From Paenibacillus sp. LHD-117 (GTDB lineage: Bacteria; Bacillota; Bacilli; Paenibacillales; Paenibacillaceae): a DNA stretch of 64,000 nucleotides. The translations under genes and the position numbers were made by a program. This document shows, piece after piece, positions 25,679-34,580 of the stretch (position 1 is the first letter of the stretch; each line of letters starts with the position of its first letter). The notes beneath the pieces are model-generated. The model saw nothing but the letters and a program-made list of their open reading frames with translations. It searched no databases and was not told the DNA's origin. The DNA lies in the NCBI RefSeq assembly GCF_030929555.1, contig NZ_JAVFVT010000028.1, positions 36,977-100,976 of the forward strand, given 5' to 3'.

Positions 25679-27109
25679 ATGAATGAGATGCGGAGAACAG
25701 AAACGGTTGATCGAATTGTCATTATTGGCGGGGGGATCAGCGGACTGAGCTCCGCTTTTTATTTGCAGCGAGAAGCGGAGCGGCAAGGCAGGGAGCTGCA
25801 TATCACGATCGTGGAAGGCGCTCCCGCCTTCGGGGGAAAGATCAATACGCTGCAGCGCGACGGGTTCGTCATCGAGAAGGGACCGGATTCCTTCCTGGCG
25901 CGCAAACAAGCCATCATCGACCTGGCCAAGGAGCTGGGTCTCGAGGGGGAATTGACGGCAACGAATCCGGCGGCCAAAAAAACGTACATCATGCACCGCA
26001 AAAAACTGTTCCCGATGCCCCCGGGACTCGTGCTCGGCATTCCGACCGAAATCGGGCCGTTCGCGAGAACGGGGTTGTTGTCGTGGAAAGGCAAATTTCG
26101 CGCGCTGCTCGACTTGTTCATTCCGGCGAAGCCCGCAAGCGGCGACGAATCGCTTGGCGGTTTCCTGGAGCGGCGAGTCGGCACGGAAGTGATGAGGCGC
26201 ATCGCCGAGCCGCTGCTTGCCGGCATCTATGCGGGCGATCTGAAGAAGCTGAGCCTGCGAGCGACGTTCCCGCAATTCGGCGAGTCGGAGCGGAAGTTCG
26301 GGAGTTTGATCCGCGGCATGCAGCATAACCGCAAAGCGGCCGCGGCCGCAGCGTCTGCCGCGGCGAAGGGCACGACGTTTCTGACGTTTAAGGGCGGTCT
26401 CGGCTCACTGGTCGAAGCGTTGATCCATTCGCTGGAAGAGAGCGGCGTCGAGCTGCGCGCCGGCGCCAAGGTGGAGAGAATAGAGAAGCTAGAGCAAGGG
26501 TATTCGGTTGTGCTCGCGTCAGGAGACGAACTGCCAGCCGACCGGATCGTTATGACGGCGCCGGCTTTCGCGGCTGCCGACCTGTTAGAAGCGCATGCGG
26601 ACTGCGGCGAGCTGCGCGGCGTCCGGTACGTCTCGGTCGCCAACGTCGTTATGGCTTTCGACAAGAAAACGTTCGGGCTTGATTTTGACGGATCAGGATT
26701 CGTTGTCCCCCGCTCGGAGGGACTTCATATTACGGCCTGCACATGGACGTCGAGCAAGTGGCTGCATTCCAGCCCGGAGGATAAGGTGCTTCTTCGTTGT
26801 TATGTCGGCCACTCGGAGGATCAGGAGAGCGTCAAGCTTCCCGATGATCGCTTGATCGCAGCCGTCCGGAGCGATATCAGGGAGACGATGGGCATTACGG
26901 CGGAGCCGCTATTTACCGAGATTACAAGACTCGACAACTCCATGCCGCAATATCCGGTCGGACACATCGAACGAATGAACGAATTGAGGAGCAGGCTGGC
27001 GGAACGTATGCCGGGCGTATGGGTGACGGGCGCGGCGTTCGATGGCGTCGGACTGCCGGACTGCATCCGCCAAGGGAAAGAAGCGGCGAAGGCCATACTC
27101 GAAATATAA
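25679..27109 (+). CDS. hemY: Coproporphyrinogen III oxidase / protoporphyrinogen oxidase (HemY/CgoX)
   Basis: A 476-residue FAD enzyme oxidising coproporphyrinogen III to coproporphyrin III in Gram-positives. The FAD-binding motif 'IVIIGGGISGLSSAFYL' is at about 11-27. The C-terminal 'WVTGAAFDGVGLPDCIRQG' completes the FAD site. The alanine run in the middle (KAAAAAASAAAK) is a local oddity. ATG 25679 follows AAGGGGAAAGG. It is the last step of the hem run; the upstream repeat may alter its expression relative to hemEH. Confidence 0.95.
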   Translation: MNEMRRTETVDRIVIIGGGISGLSSAFYLQREAERQGRELHITIVEGAPAFGGKINTLQRDGFVIEKGPDSFLARKQAIIDLAKELGLEGELTATNPAAKKTYIMHRKKLFPMPPGLVLGIPTEIGPFARTGLLSWKGKFRALLDLFIPAKPASGDESLGGFLERRVGTEVMRRIAEPLLAGIYAGDLKKLSLRATFPQFGESERKFGSLIRGMQHNRKAAAAAASAAAKGTTFLTFKGGLGSLVEALIHSLEESGVELRAGAKVERIEKLEQGYSVVLASGDELPADRIVMTAPAFAAADLLEAHADCGELRGVRYVSVANVVMAFDKKTFGLDFDGSGFVVPRSEGLHITACTWTSSKWLHSSPEDKVLLRCYVGHSEDQESVKLPDDRLIAAVRSDIRETMGITAEPLFTEITRLDNSMPQYPVGHIERMNELRSRLAERMPGVWVTGAAFDGVGLPDCIRQGKEAAKAILEI

Positions 27110-27110
27110 G

Positions 27111-27205
27111 AAAGTATAAGTTTTCTCTATACTGTGCTTCTATTTCTCGGAATGAAACGCGCTGCTGCACCGCCAAAGGACGGCGACAGCCGTTTCACCT
27201 TGGCT
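27111..27205. other. Structured intergenic element after hemY
   Basis: TGAAACG (27153-27159) pairs with CGTTTCA (27191-27197), enclosing further GCTG/CAGC and CGCC/GGCG pairs. It is preceded by an A/T-rich stretch AAAGTATAAGTTTTCTC. There is no T-tract. It may be another dispersed repeat or an mRNA 3' structure. The rest of the 27110-27292 spacer shows only a TATAAT-like hexamer at 27258-27263. Confidence 0.4.
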
Positions 27206-27292
27206 AGCAAATCGCAGATAAGAGAATTATAGCTTTCGTTTACGAGATAAGAGATTGTATAATGAAGGAAAAACGGGCTAAGGAGTTTTCCC

Positions 27293-28600
27293 ATGTCATT
27301 ATCGAGATCCGAGTCTCGTCAGAGAGAGAAGCTTAACCGGAAGCAGAAGCAGCGCAGGTCGCTTAGTCTGTTCCTGATTTTGATTGGAAGCGCCATTGTC
27401 GTATTCGGCGCATGGCTGATGTTAAACGGCGGAGACGGAATCGGCGGGGGAGGCGGTAATCAGCCTTCGGACCTCGCCGCGAACGGAAATGTAGGTTCTA
27501 ACGACCATGGTCCGGAGCAGAGTTCGGAAGCAGGCGATGGCAACGAAGATGGAGAGCCGTCGGCGCCAAACGATCCAACCGAGGAAGCGGGGCCAACGCC
27601 AACGACTGCGCCCGTAACGGACGAGACGGGAGTGGATGAAGGGCAAGCCGGCGAAGAGGAAGCCGTTTCGATGTCGTTCGTCGGCGATATGCTTCCCGGC
27701 GAATATTTGAACCCGCTCATGAAACAGAACGGATTCGATTATCCGTATCGCAACACGCTGCTTTACTTAAGCGAACCGGACATTACGGCGGGCAATCTCG
27801 AGCTTCCGATTACGCTGGGCGGAACTCCGATCATCGGTACGCCTTATGTTTACAAAGGCCATCCCGAGGCGCTGCCGGCGATCAAGGACGCGGGCTTCGA
27901 TGTGCTAAGCCTCGCCAACAACCATGCGATGGATCAGGGCGTGGAAGGCATGCAGGATACGATCAAACACTTGAACGAGGCCGGGATCGGTTTTATGGGT
28001 ACGGGCAGCAACGATAAGGAAGCGTTCAAGCCTCATATCGTGGAGGCCAAAGGACTGAAGGTCGCATTCGTCGGCATTAGCAGAGTCATACCGTACACCG
28101 AGCTGAAGGCGGATCGGAACACCCCGGGCATTGCGGAGACGTACGATACGACCCGCGCGGTCGCGTCGATTAGCGGCGCCAAGAAAAACGCGGATTTGGT
28201 CGTGGTTATGGTCCATTGGGGCGATGACGGCGCCGAACAGCCTGTCGATTACCAGAAAACTAACGCCAGGGCGTACATCGACGCCGGCGCGGATCTTGTC
28301 ATCGGCGCGCATCCGCATGTCCTGCAAGGTTTCGAGATGTATAAAGGCAAATGGATCGCATACAGTTTAGGGAACTTTATTTTTTCGGTTTATCCGAAAG
28401 GGACGCAGGCGGAGACCGGCGTTCTGGATGCCGCATGCACGAGGCAGGGCGACTGCAAGCTCAAATTTAACCCAATGATCGTTATGGAAGGCCAGCCGAC
28501 TCCGCTTCGTGGCGACAAAGCGGCAGCGATGCTCGATCGATTAACTTCCATTTCGCATGGAGCAAGGCTGGATCAAGAAGGTTATTTGGTAGCGGAGTAG
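27293..28600 (+). CDS. CapA-family (poly-gamma-glutamate synthesis-like) protein
   Basis: A 435-residue membrane-anchored protein. Basic N-terminus, one membrane helix at about 22-43, and a low-complexity Gly/Glu/Pro linker (about 45-120) lead to a CapA domain with metallophosphatase-like motifs: 'MSFVGDMLPG', 'SLANNHAMDQG', 'VVMVHWGDD' and 'IGAHPHVLQGFE'. In Bacillus, PgsA/CapA takes part in poly-gamma-glutamate export, but no pgsB or pgsC is nearby. RBS TAAGGAG precedes ATG 27293. It is followed closely by a GDPD gene, likely the same transcript. Confidence 0.88.
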   Translation: MSLSRSESRQREKLNRKQKQRRSLSLFLILIGSAIVVFGAWLMLNGGDGIGGGGGNQPSDLAANGNVGSNDHGPEQSSEAGDGNEDGEPSAPNDPTEEAGPTPTTAPVTDETGVDEGQAGEEEAVSMSFVGDMLPGEYLNPLMKQNGFDYPYRNTLLYLSEPDITAGNLELPITLGGTPIIGTPYVYKGHPEALPAIKDAGFDVLSLANNHAMDQGVEGMQDTIKHLNEAGIGFMGTGSNDKEAFKPHIVEAKGLKVAFVGISRVIPYTELKADRNTPGIAETYDTTRAVASISGAKKNADLVVVMVHWGDDGAEQPVDYQKTNARAYIDAGADLVIGAHPHVLQGFEMYKGKWIAYSLGNFIFSVYPKGTQAETGVLDAACTRQGDCKLKFNPMIVMEGQPTPLRGDKAAAMLDRLTSISHGARLDQEGYLVAE

Positions 28601-28619
28601 TCGGAGGAAGGAAAGGAAG

Positions 28620-29393
28620 ATGGGTATGCGAAATCCGTGCGTCGCGCATCGGGGCTGGTCTGGCCGCGCGCCGGAGAATACGATGGCTGCGATTCGGATG
28701 GCTTTGGAGGCGCCGGACGTAGAATGGATCGAAATCGACGTGCAGCTGACCAAGGATGGCGTACCGGTCGTCATCCACGATTATACGCTTCGGCGGACGA
28801 CGAACGGGAGAGGGGAAGTGAAGAACTGGACGGCGGCCGAGCTGGCTTCGCTCGATGCCGGCTCCTGGTTCTCCTCCGCCTTTAAGGGCGAATCGATTCC
28901 GACGCTCGAAGAGGTGCTGAAGGAAGCCGAGGGACGCTGCAAGTTAAATATCGAACTGAAGACCGACGGGATTCGGTATCCGCATATCGAGGACAAAGTG
29001 TTGGCGTTGATCGCGGGGCATGGGCTGACGGACGATGTGGTCATCACTTCGTTCCATGTCGGGACGCTGCACCGTGTTCGCAAGCTGTCGAAGCGGATAC
29101 GGACCGGGCTGATTCTGGACGGCTGGCGCGGCACTTTGATCGAAGAACTGAAGGAATTGGGCTGCGACTTCCTCTCCATCGGCTATGCGAGGCTGAACAA
29201 GGATCGGCTGGCGCTGCTGAAGGAAGCGGGCATTCAAGTTATGGCATGGACCGCGAATGACAAGCGGACGATACGCAAGCTTGCCGCGCTTGATCCGAAT
29301 TTGCTCATTTGCACCAACTATCCCGACCGCTGGCGGGAAGCGACGGGGAGCGGCGGCAGGCCGGCGATGAACGGTTTTTTTCTGAATTTATAA
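28620..29393 (+). CDS. Glycerophosphodiester phosphodiesterase
   Basis: A 257-residue cytosolic GDPD of the TIM-barrel type that hydrolyses glycerophosphodiesters. Catalytic residues are visible in 'VAHRGWSGRAPENT' (His and the Glu-Asn pair) and 'WIEIDVQLTKDGVPVVIHD' (Glu, Asp, His). C-terminal 'VMAWTANDKRTIRKL' is typical. The start is ATG 28620 with AAAGGAAG ahead, 19 bases after the CapA-like gene. Confidence 0.93.
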   Translation: MGMRNPCVAHRGWSGRAPENTMAAIRMALEAPDVEWIEIDVQLTKDGVPVVIHDYTLRRTTNGRGEVKNWTAAELASLDAGSWFSSAFKGESIPTLEEVLKEAEGRCKLNIELKTDGIRYPHIEDKVLALIAGHGLTDDVVITSFHVGTLHRVRKLSKRIRTGLILDGWRGTLIEELKELGCDFLSIGYARLNKDRLALLKEAGIQVMAWTANDKRTIRKLAALDPNLLICTNYPDRWREATGSGGRPAMNGFFLNL

Positions 29394-29420
29394 AATCGAG
29401 CGGAATTTGGAGGATGTCCG

Positions 29421-30287
29421 ATGGTAGGATGGATCGACGAATGGTGGCTCAGGCTGCTAGCCGGATTGGTCGGCAGCGGCCTTTGCGCGATCGCGGCGTA
29501 TAAGCTGCGGTCGTTATCGGCGTCAGGCGCCTGGTCGGCCGTCGCGATGGGGACGGGGTTCGTCGCGCTTGGCGAACCCGTATGGTTTGGTTTGTTGGCC
29601 GCGTTTTTTGTCTCTTCGAGCCTATGGTCGAAGTGGAAGCGTAAAGCCCGGGCGAAAGCTTCGGCTGAAGCGAAGTATGCCAAAGGCGGACGTCGGGACG
29701 CCGGCCAAGTGTGGGCGAACGGGGGCGCAGGCTTGGCGTTATGCGCCGCGCATGCGATCTGGCCCCATGAGGGCTGGCTATTCGCTTTCATCGGCGTCAT
29801 GGCGGCCGTGAACGCGGATACGTGGGCCACCGAGATCGGGGCCCTAAGCCGGACCGCGCCGCGATCGGTGACGAGCGGCAAGCGGGTCGAACCCGGCACG
29901 AGCGGCGGGGTGACGCCGCTCGGCAGCGCAGCAGCGCTGGCGGGCGCCGCGTTCATCGGCGCCGCGGCCGCGCTGCTACTGAGCCCGTCGCTCGCGGGCG
30001 ATAGCGCCGCGGGCGAGGGCTTGGCCGCGTCAGCTCCGGCGGCGATGGTCATCGCCGTCGCGGCCGCGGCCGGCCTGGCCGGGGCGTTCGCCGACTCCTT
30101 GCTCGGCGCAACCGGCCAGGCCATGTATCGCTGCCGGGTCTGCGGCAGCGAGACGGAGCGCGCCGCGCATTGCGGCACCGCGGCGCGGCACGAGCGCGGC
30201 TTCGCCGCGCTGACCAACGACAGGGTGAACCTCCTGTCGTCGCTTTTCGCAGGCCTGCTCGCTTACGCGCTCGGTCTGCTGCTCTAA
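29421..30287 (+). CDS. DUF92 family membrane protein
   Basis: A 288-residue multi-pass protein of the DUF92 family (the cytidylyltransferase-like fold seen in VTE6-type phytyl-phosphate kinases). Conserved blocks are 'MGTGFVALGEPVWFGLLAAFFVSSSLWSKW' (in two halves), 'AAVNADTWATEIGALS' and 'NDRVNLLSSLFAG'. The C-terminal half is alanine-rich. It carries a CRVCGSETERAAHC cysteine pair-of-pairs insert near 235, which may bind zinc. It follows the GDPD gene by 28 bases. Confidence 0.87.
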   Translation: MVGWIDEWWLRLLAGLVGSGLCAIAAYKLRSLSASGAWSAVAMGTGFVALGEPVWFGLLAAFFVSSSLWSKWKRKARAKASAEAKYAKGGRRDAGQVWANGGAGLALCAAHAIWPHEGWLFAFIGVMAAVNADTWATEIGALSRTAPRSVTSGKRVEPGTSGGVTPLGSAAALAGAAFIGAAAALLLSPSLAGDSAAGEGLAASAPAAMVIAVAAAAGLAGAFADSLLGATGQAMYRCRVCGSETERAAHCGTAARHERGFAALTNDRVNLLSSLFAGLLAYALGLLL

Positions 30288-30300
30288 CTAGCCGTACTCC

Positions 30301-30349
30301 AAAAAAAAGTCCCGGAGCCGACTTCAACGTCGGTTTCCGGGACTTTTTT
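30301..30349 (+). terminator. Terminator after the DUF92 gene
   Basis: AAAAGTCCCGGAGCCGAC pairs with GTCGGTTTCCGGGACTTTT, followed by Ts. The A-rich 5' arm would also let it act on the minus strand toward the convergent pepF. Confidence 0.88.
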
Positions 30350-30438
30350 CATTTATACGAATCGAATCGCAGCTTCTCCAAGCAAGCCAAGGGTGGCGCC
30401 AGCCGATCTCAGTAGCCCGCTCGTTTGGTCGTTCTTGC

Positions 30439-32241
30439 TTATTTCGCGGCTTTTGCCGTCAACTGCTCCATCTGGCCGATCAGCTCTTCGAACACGCTCA
30501 TTGCCTGCTCGATCGGCTCCGTCGTGCTCATGTCGACGCCGGCTTTCTTCAGGATGTTGATCGAGAAGTCGCTGCCGCCGCTTTTCAGGAAGCCGAGATA
30601 ACGGTCGACCGCAGGCTCGCCTTCTTCCAGAATTTGTTTCGAGAAGCTCGTGGCCGCGGAGAAACCCGTCGCGTATTTGTATACATAGAAGCTGTTGTAG
30701 AAGTGAGGGATTCGCGCCCATTCCATTTCGATGTCTTTGTCCACGACCATGCCCGCCCCGTAATAGAGGAGGTTCAAGTCGTAATAAATTTTGCTCAGCT
30801 CCTGAGGGGTGAGCGATTCGCCGGCTTCCGCGCGCTCATGCACGATTTTTTCGAATTCAGCGAACATCGTTTGGCGGAACACAGTCGTGCGGAATTGATC
30901 CGCATAATAGGTGAGCAAGTACATTTTCTCCTTCGGATCGGTGGACTTGTTCAGCAAATAATCCATGAGCAGCGCCTCGTTCAGCGTGGATGCGACCTCC
31001 GCGAGGAAGATCGTATATTGCGCGTCGCGGTAGTTCTGGTTCGTATCGGAGTAATACGAATGAAGCGCATGGCCCATTTCGTGGGTGAGCGTGAACATGC
31101 TGTTCAGATTATCCTTATGGTTCAGCAGCACGTAAGGATGCGTACCGAACGCGCCCCAACTGTAAGCGCCGCTCCGTTTGCCTTCGTTCTCGTACACGTC
31201 GATCCAGCCGTTGTCGAATCCGTCCTGCAGCACGTTCAAATAATCCTCGCCCAGCGGCTTCAAGCTTTCTTTTATCGTTTTTTTCGCATCCTCGTAGCTG
31301 ATTTCCATATCGAATTCTTCCACGAGCGGCGCGAATAAGTCGTACATATGCAGTTCGTCGAGACCAAGCAGCTTCTTCCGAAGCTCCATGTAACGATGCA
31401 TGAGCGGGAGATGTTTGTGGATCGTTTCGATCAGGTTCGTGTACACTTCCTTCGGAATGTTATCGCCGTAGAGCGACATGCCGAGCGCGGAATCGTATTT
31501 GCGAGCCTTGGAGTAAAAAATATTTTTGGTCACGTTGGCATTAAGCGTGGAAGCCAGCGTGTTTTTGAGTTTGCCGTATGTATCGTACATGGCGAGGAAC
31601 GCTTCGCGGCGAACGTCCCGGTTTTTGCTCTCCAGGAACTGAATGTAACGGCCGTGAGTCAGTTCCACTTCTTCGCCTTGCTCGTTATTGACTTTGGGGA
31701 ATTTCAAATCCGCGTTGTTCAGCATGCCGAAGATCGTTCCCGGCGCGGAGCTGACGTTGCCGACCTGGGCGAGCAGCGACTCTTCGTTTTTGGATAACAC
31801 ATGCGCTTTCTGACGGCGCATCTCTTCCAGCGTATGTCGGAATTTCGCAAGCGATTCGTTGTTGATCATGGCATCCAGATCGGCGTCGGAGAGGCTTAAC
31901 ACCTCGGGCGTCACGAAGGAGAGCGCTTCTCCGGTTTCGACGCTCAGCTTTTTGGATTTGTCGGACAACGCTTGGAAATTAGGCTCAGCCGTATCCTCGT
32001 GATGACGCATATTAGCGAAAACGTACAATCGCTCCACATGAAGGGAAAGCTCGTCTTCGAGCTCGAAGCATGCTTTCAGTTGTTCCGGATCGCCAAGCTT
32101 GCCCTGGAACCCGGCAACCTTGCCCATCAGCGACTTGGCTTCCTTGTATTCCTTGTCCCATTCGGCCTGCGAAGGGAAAATATCCTCGAGCTTCCAACGG
32201 AATTGTTCCTCTGTTTCCGAACGTTTGGGCAGTTGATTCAT
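30439..32241 (-). CDS. pepF: Oligoendopeptidase F
   Basis: A 600-residue M3-family zinc peptidase that degrades short peptides. The zinc motif HEMGH lies in 'LTHEMGHALHSYY' at about residue 385. The start 'MNQLPKRSETEEQFRWKLEDIF' is the standard PepF N-terminus, and ATG 32241 follows GAGGAGGAATACC. The frame remains open upstream to ATG 32403, adding a signal-peptide-like stretch with its own AGAGGTG site, so a second longer form is possible. Single gene. Confidence 0.94.
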   Translation of the reverse strand: MNQLPKRSETEEQFRWKLEDIFPSQAEWDKEYKEAKSLMGKVAGFQGKLGDPEQLKACFELEDELSLHVERLYVFANMRHHEDTAEPNFQALSDKSKKLSVETGEALSFVTPEVLSLSDADLDAMINNESLAKFRHTLEEMRRQKAHVLSKNEESLLAQVGNVSSAPGTIFGMLNNADLKFPKVNNEQGEEVELTHGRYIQFLESKNRDVRREAFLAMYDTYGKLKNTLASTLNANVTKNIFYSKARKYDSALGMSLYGDNIPKEVYTNLIETIHKHLPLMHRYMELRKKLLGLDELHMYDLFAPLVEEFDMEISYEDAKKTIKESLKPLGEDYLNVLQDGFDNGWIDVYENEGKRSGAYSWGAFGTHPYVLLNHKDNLNSMFTLTHEMGHALHSYYSDTNQNYRDAQYTIFLAEVASTLNEALLMDYLLNKSTDPKEKMYLLTYYADQFRTTVFRQTMFAEFEKIVHERAEAGESLTPQELSKIYYDLNLLYYGAGMVVDKDIEMEWARIPHFYNSFYVYKYATGFSAATSFSKQILEEGEPAVDRYLGFLKSGGSDFSINILKKAGVDMSTTEPIEQAMSVFEELIGQMEQLTAKAAK

Positions 32242-32491
32242 GGTATTCCTCCTCGATATGGATGGGATGGATTGCTTTGCTTCGCTTGCGCCCTTCTGAC
32301 TCTGGTTCGTTCGACTTTGTTCCAAATCTTGAATCGCATTGCTTCGAACGGGAACGGCTGCCTGGGTTAGCGACAATGCGAGCATCAGCTTGAGCCACTT
32401 CATGCGGTTCACCTCTGGACACAGTTTGTCGATACTGTGCCCTTGCGGTGTACGGATTATGCGTGCGTTCGGCTAATGGTTCCGAGATTCG

Positions 32492-32671
32492 TTAAGATCC
32501 CATGGTGAATAATGAGTAAGCGATTAGGAAAAACGAAAATGCGATCAGCAGGATCGAGACGATGGCGAGCCCTCGCCGCATGCTCTGCGGCAATGAATCG
32601 CGCTTCATGATGACGATGGCGCCTAAGCTGAACGCCGCAACGATGAAAATAATAGTGGATGTTGTATCCAT
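32492..32671 (-). CDS. Small two-TM membrane protein
   Basis: A 59-residue protein with two hydrophobic segments (STIIFIVAAFSLGAIVIM and GLAIVSILLIAFSFFLIAYS) joined by a basic loop (KRDSLPQSMRRG). ATG 32671 has AGGAGG 13 bases ahead, a longer gap than usual, so the start is provisional. Function unknown. Confidence 0.55.
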   Translation of the reverse strand: MDTTSTIIFIVAAFSLGAIVIMKRDSLPQSMRRGLAIVSILLIAFSFFLIAYSLFTMGS

Positions 32672-32771
32672 GGTGAACCTGATGCCTCCTATCGTTACGT
32701 ATGCAGATGGGCGCATCGATATGTTCGCCGCGATATCGGCCAAATCCTGCGCCCTGCGTCGCTAGACCCGT

Positions 32772-33005
32772 TTAGACTTCGCGGAAGGCGTCCATGATCG
32801 CCTGCAGCTCATCTTCGCGACCGGCGTAATCCTCGGAACGGAACCGATTTCGAGCCCAATGGAGCATTTCTTGCCGGCTGACGAATTCATGGGATTCTTC
32901 GCCCCATTGATCCGAAATCTCGCGCAAAACCAATGTTTTGCCTTTCACTTCGACAGTCAGCATGTTATATTTGTCAGTTTTGTAAATTTGATGTTTTTTG
33001 AACAT
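32772..33005 (-). CDS. Small conserved-looking soluble protein
   Basis: A 77-residue protein beginning MFKKHQIYKTDKYNMLTVEV, with a strand-rich first half and a helical second half (HWARNRFRSEDYAGREDELQ). ATG 33005 follows AAAGGAGCGG at good spacing. I recognise no family. It is likely monocistronic and divergent from the methyltransferase gene at 33210. Confidence 0.65.
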   Translation of the reverse strand: MFKKHQIYKTDKYNMLTVEVKGKTLVLREISDQWGEESHEFVSRQEMLHWARNRFRSEDYAGREDELQAIMDAFREV

Positions 33006-33160
33006 GAGAACCGCTCCTTTCATTAGTTAATTATGGTATAGTTATCATCATAGCTATTCTGAAGTCGGTAAGCAATAGCAAGGCAGAGCGAACCGAATGG
33101 CTTCGAACGGCTTGGCGTAAGCGGGTTTCCGCGATGTGTCAAATGAAGTTTTAACAGAGC

Positions 33161-33213
33161 CGAGATGAGATGGGAAGAGACGAGAAGAGACGAGGAGAGA
33201 TGAGAAGAGATGG
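33161..33213 (+). other. Purine-only GAGA/GATGAGA tract
   Basis: About 50 bases that are almost entirely purines plus T and C in a GAGATGRGAAGAGACGAG-type repeat, running straight into the start codon of the next gene. It offers several overlapping ribosome-binding-like sites. Confidence 0.6.
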
Positions 33214-33935
33214 GGAAAACGGAAGGCATTTACGAGCAAGTCGGGGTCGCAATGACCTGCAGGAGCTTCGACGAATATGTAGCAATGTTCCGGTTGACGG
33301 ACAAGGAGCTGTCCAGCGGTCCGATCTTGGATGTTGCCGCAGGCGGATCCTCCTTCGTGGCGGCGGCATCCGCTGCCGGGTATGAGGTTAGAGGCGTGGA
33401 TCCCAGATATGACGGGGATCCTACGGACTGGATTAGAGAGGCTGGCGAAGAAATCGAGGCGTCCACCGCCAAGCTTGCCGGATTGGTTGACCGCTTCGAC
33501 TGGACTTATTACGGTTCGCTGGAGAACCATCGGCTAGGACGCGAACGTTCGCTGGCATTGTTCCGCGCGGATTTGGTGGCAAATGCGTCATTCGATCAAT
33601 CGGTCTCGAGATATGTTGGCGGCCGACTGCCGCAATTGCCGTTCGAAGATGACCAATTCGGGCTGGTGTTATGCAGCCATTTTTTATTCCTCTACGCTGA
33701 GCAATTCGACTTTGATTTCCATGTGCAAGCGGTGCGCGAGCTGCTACGGGTGTGCAGACCGGGAGGTCAGGTGCGGATATACCCGCTGATGTCGTTGCGC
33801 TGGGAGCCTTATGAGCGGTTGGGCGATTTGCTTGCGGCCGTGCGGGAAGATGGCGCGGAAGAGGAAGTTTTGGCTTCTGGATTGCCGTTTATTCCGGGCT
33901 CGGAATATTATTTGAAGCTCCTAAAAAATGTATGA
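33210..33935 (+). CDS. Class I SAM-dependent methyltransferase-like protein
   Basis: A 241-residue protein with SAM-binding motif I 'ILDVAAGGSSFVAAASAAG' at about 39-57, the acidic end of strand 2 (VRGVDP), and 'LPFEDDQFGLVLCSHFLFLY' as motif II/III. A C-terminal 'ELLRVCRPGGQVRIYPL' is typical for the fold. The substrate is not evident. ATG 33210 emerges from a purine-rich repeat that supplies the RBS. Confidence 0.82.
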   Translation: MGKTEGIYEQVGVAMTCRSFDEYVAMFRLTDKELSSGPILDVAAGGSSFVAAASAAGYEVRGVDPRYDGDPTDWIREAGEEIEASTAKLAGLVDRFDWTYYGSLENHRLGRERSLALFRADLVANASFDQSVSRYVGGRLPQLPFEDDQFGLVLCSHFLFLYAEQFDFDFHVQAVRELLRVCRPGGQVRIYPLMSLRWEPYERLGDLLAAVREDGAEEEVLASGLPFIPGSEYYLKLLKNV

Positions 33936-33946
33936 GTTTTCTGAAA

Positions 33947-33975
33947 TTGCAATCCATGTTTCGGATGGATATAAT
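33947..33975 (+). promoter_or_regulatory. Sigma-A promoter of the cold-shock gene
   Basis: TTGCAA (33947-33952) and a perfect TATAAT (33970-33975) at 17-base spacing. The leader of about 45 bases contains the small hairpin CGCTGCTTTTAAGCGG before AGGAGG. Confidence 0.82.
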
Positions 33976-34026
33976 GGGTTCACTCGCTGCTTTTAAGCGG
34001 CGGTACAATTTTAGGAGGTCATGAAG

Positions 34027-34224
34027 TTGAAAGGTACAGTAAAGTGGTTTAACGCAGAGAAGGGTTACGGATTCATTCAAGTGGAGGACGGGGAAGACGT
34101 GTTCGTCCATTTCTCTGCGATTCAAGGCGACGGATTCAAATCACTGGAGGAAGGCCAAGCGGTTGAGTTCGACATTACCGAGGGCAACCGAGGCGCCCAA
34201 GCGGCCAACGTCCACAAACTATAG
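34027..34224 (+). CDS. Cold-shock protein (CspA/CspB family)
   Basis: A 65-residue single cold-shock domain that binds single-stranded nucleic acid. RNP1 KGYGFI and RNP2 VFVHF are intact. TTG 34027 is chosen: AGGAGGT is 7 bases upstream and the protein then reads M-KGTVKWFNAEKG, the family standard. ATG 34021 is only two bases from the same site. It has a strong promoter and is monocistronic. Confidence 0.93.
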   Translation: MKGTVKWFNAEKGYGFIQVEDGEDVFVHFSAIQGDGFKSLEEGQAVEFDITEGNRGAQAANVHKL

Positions 34225-34262
34225 GATTCCAAGAATCGCAAGTACTCCTCAAGTCGCAACGC

Positions 34263-34287
34263 GGAAGACCCTCACAAGGGGTCTTCC
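34263..34287 (+). terminator. Hairpin after the cold-shock gene
   Basis: A 9-bp stem GGAAGACCC/GGGTCTTCC without T-run; weak terminator or stabiliser. The rest of the 34225-34580 spacer is A/T-rich and shows no gene. Confidence 0.5.
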
Positions 34288-34500
34288 CTAGAGGTTGTGC
34301 TAGGGGAGATAGCGCAGGCTTCGGATTGAACAGCATACCGATTTAAATCATCAACATCTAGCGGACTGCATCTGTGTATCTGTGTTGCACTCGGCAACCC
34401 GATTATTTTCAAGCTTAACCGAATAACTGCACGCCATTATGTTAGATCGCCATGCACCGTTCATTCATGAAATGATATCATCGTACCGCGCGTAAAGCAT

Positions 34501-34539
34501 ACGCCGCTTGTCCCTTGAATAGGGACGGGCGGCGTTTTG
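34501..34539 (+). terminator. Terminator or attenuator ahead of the 34581 gene
   Basis: A 15-bp stem (34501-34515 with 34521-34535, two wobble pairs) with loop TGAAT and a TTTT tail. It ends about 42 bases before the next start codon, so it may attenuate that gene or merely end an upstream transcript. Confidence 0.7.
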
Positions 34540-34580
34540 TATATTTATAAACTTTATAGGACTGGGAGGCAGTTGATCAA

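Noticed and set aside
29318..30217. Long minus-strand frame opposite the DUF92 gene
   Set aside because: Ala/Pro-rich shadow typical of GC-rich coding sequence. The plus strand encodes recognised DUF92 blocks.
33054..33530. Minus-strand frame overlapping the methyltransferase gene
   Set aside because: Low-complexity Ser/Leu/His-rich translation of the purine tract, antisense to a gene with clear motifs and RBS.
34021..34026. ATG 34021 as the cold-shock protein start
   Set aside because: It lies only two bases from AGGAGGT. TTG 34027 has correct spacing and gives the standard N-terminus.
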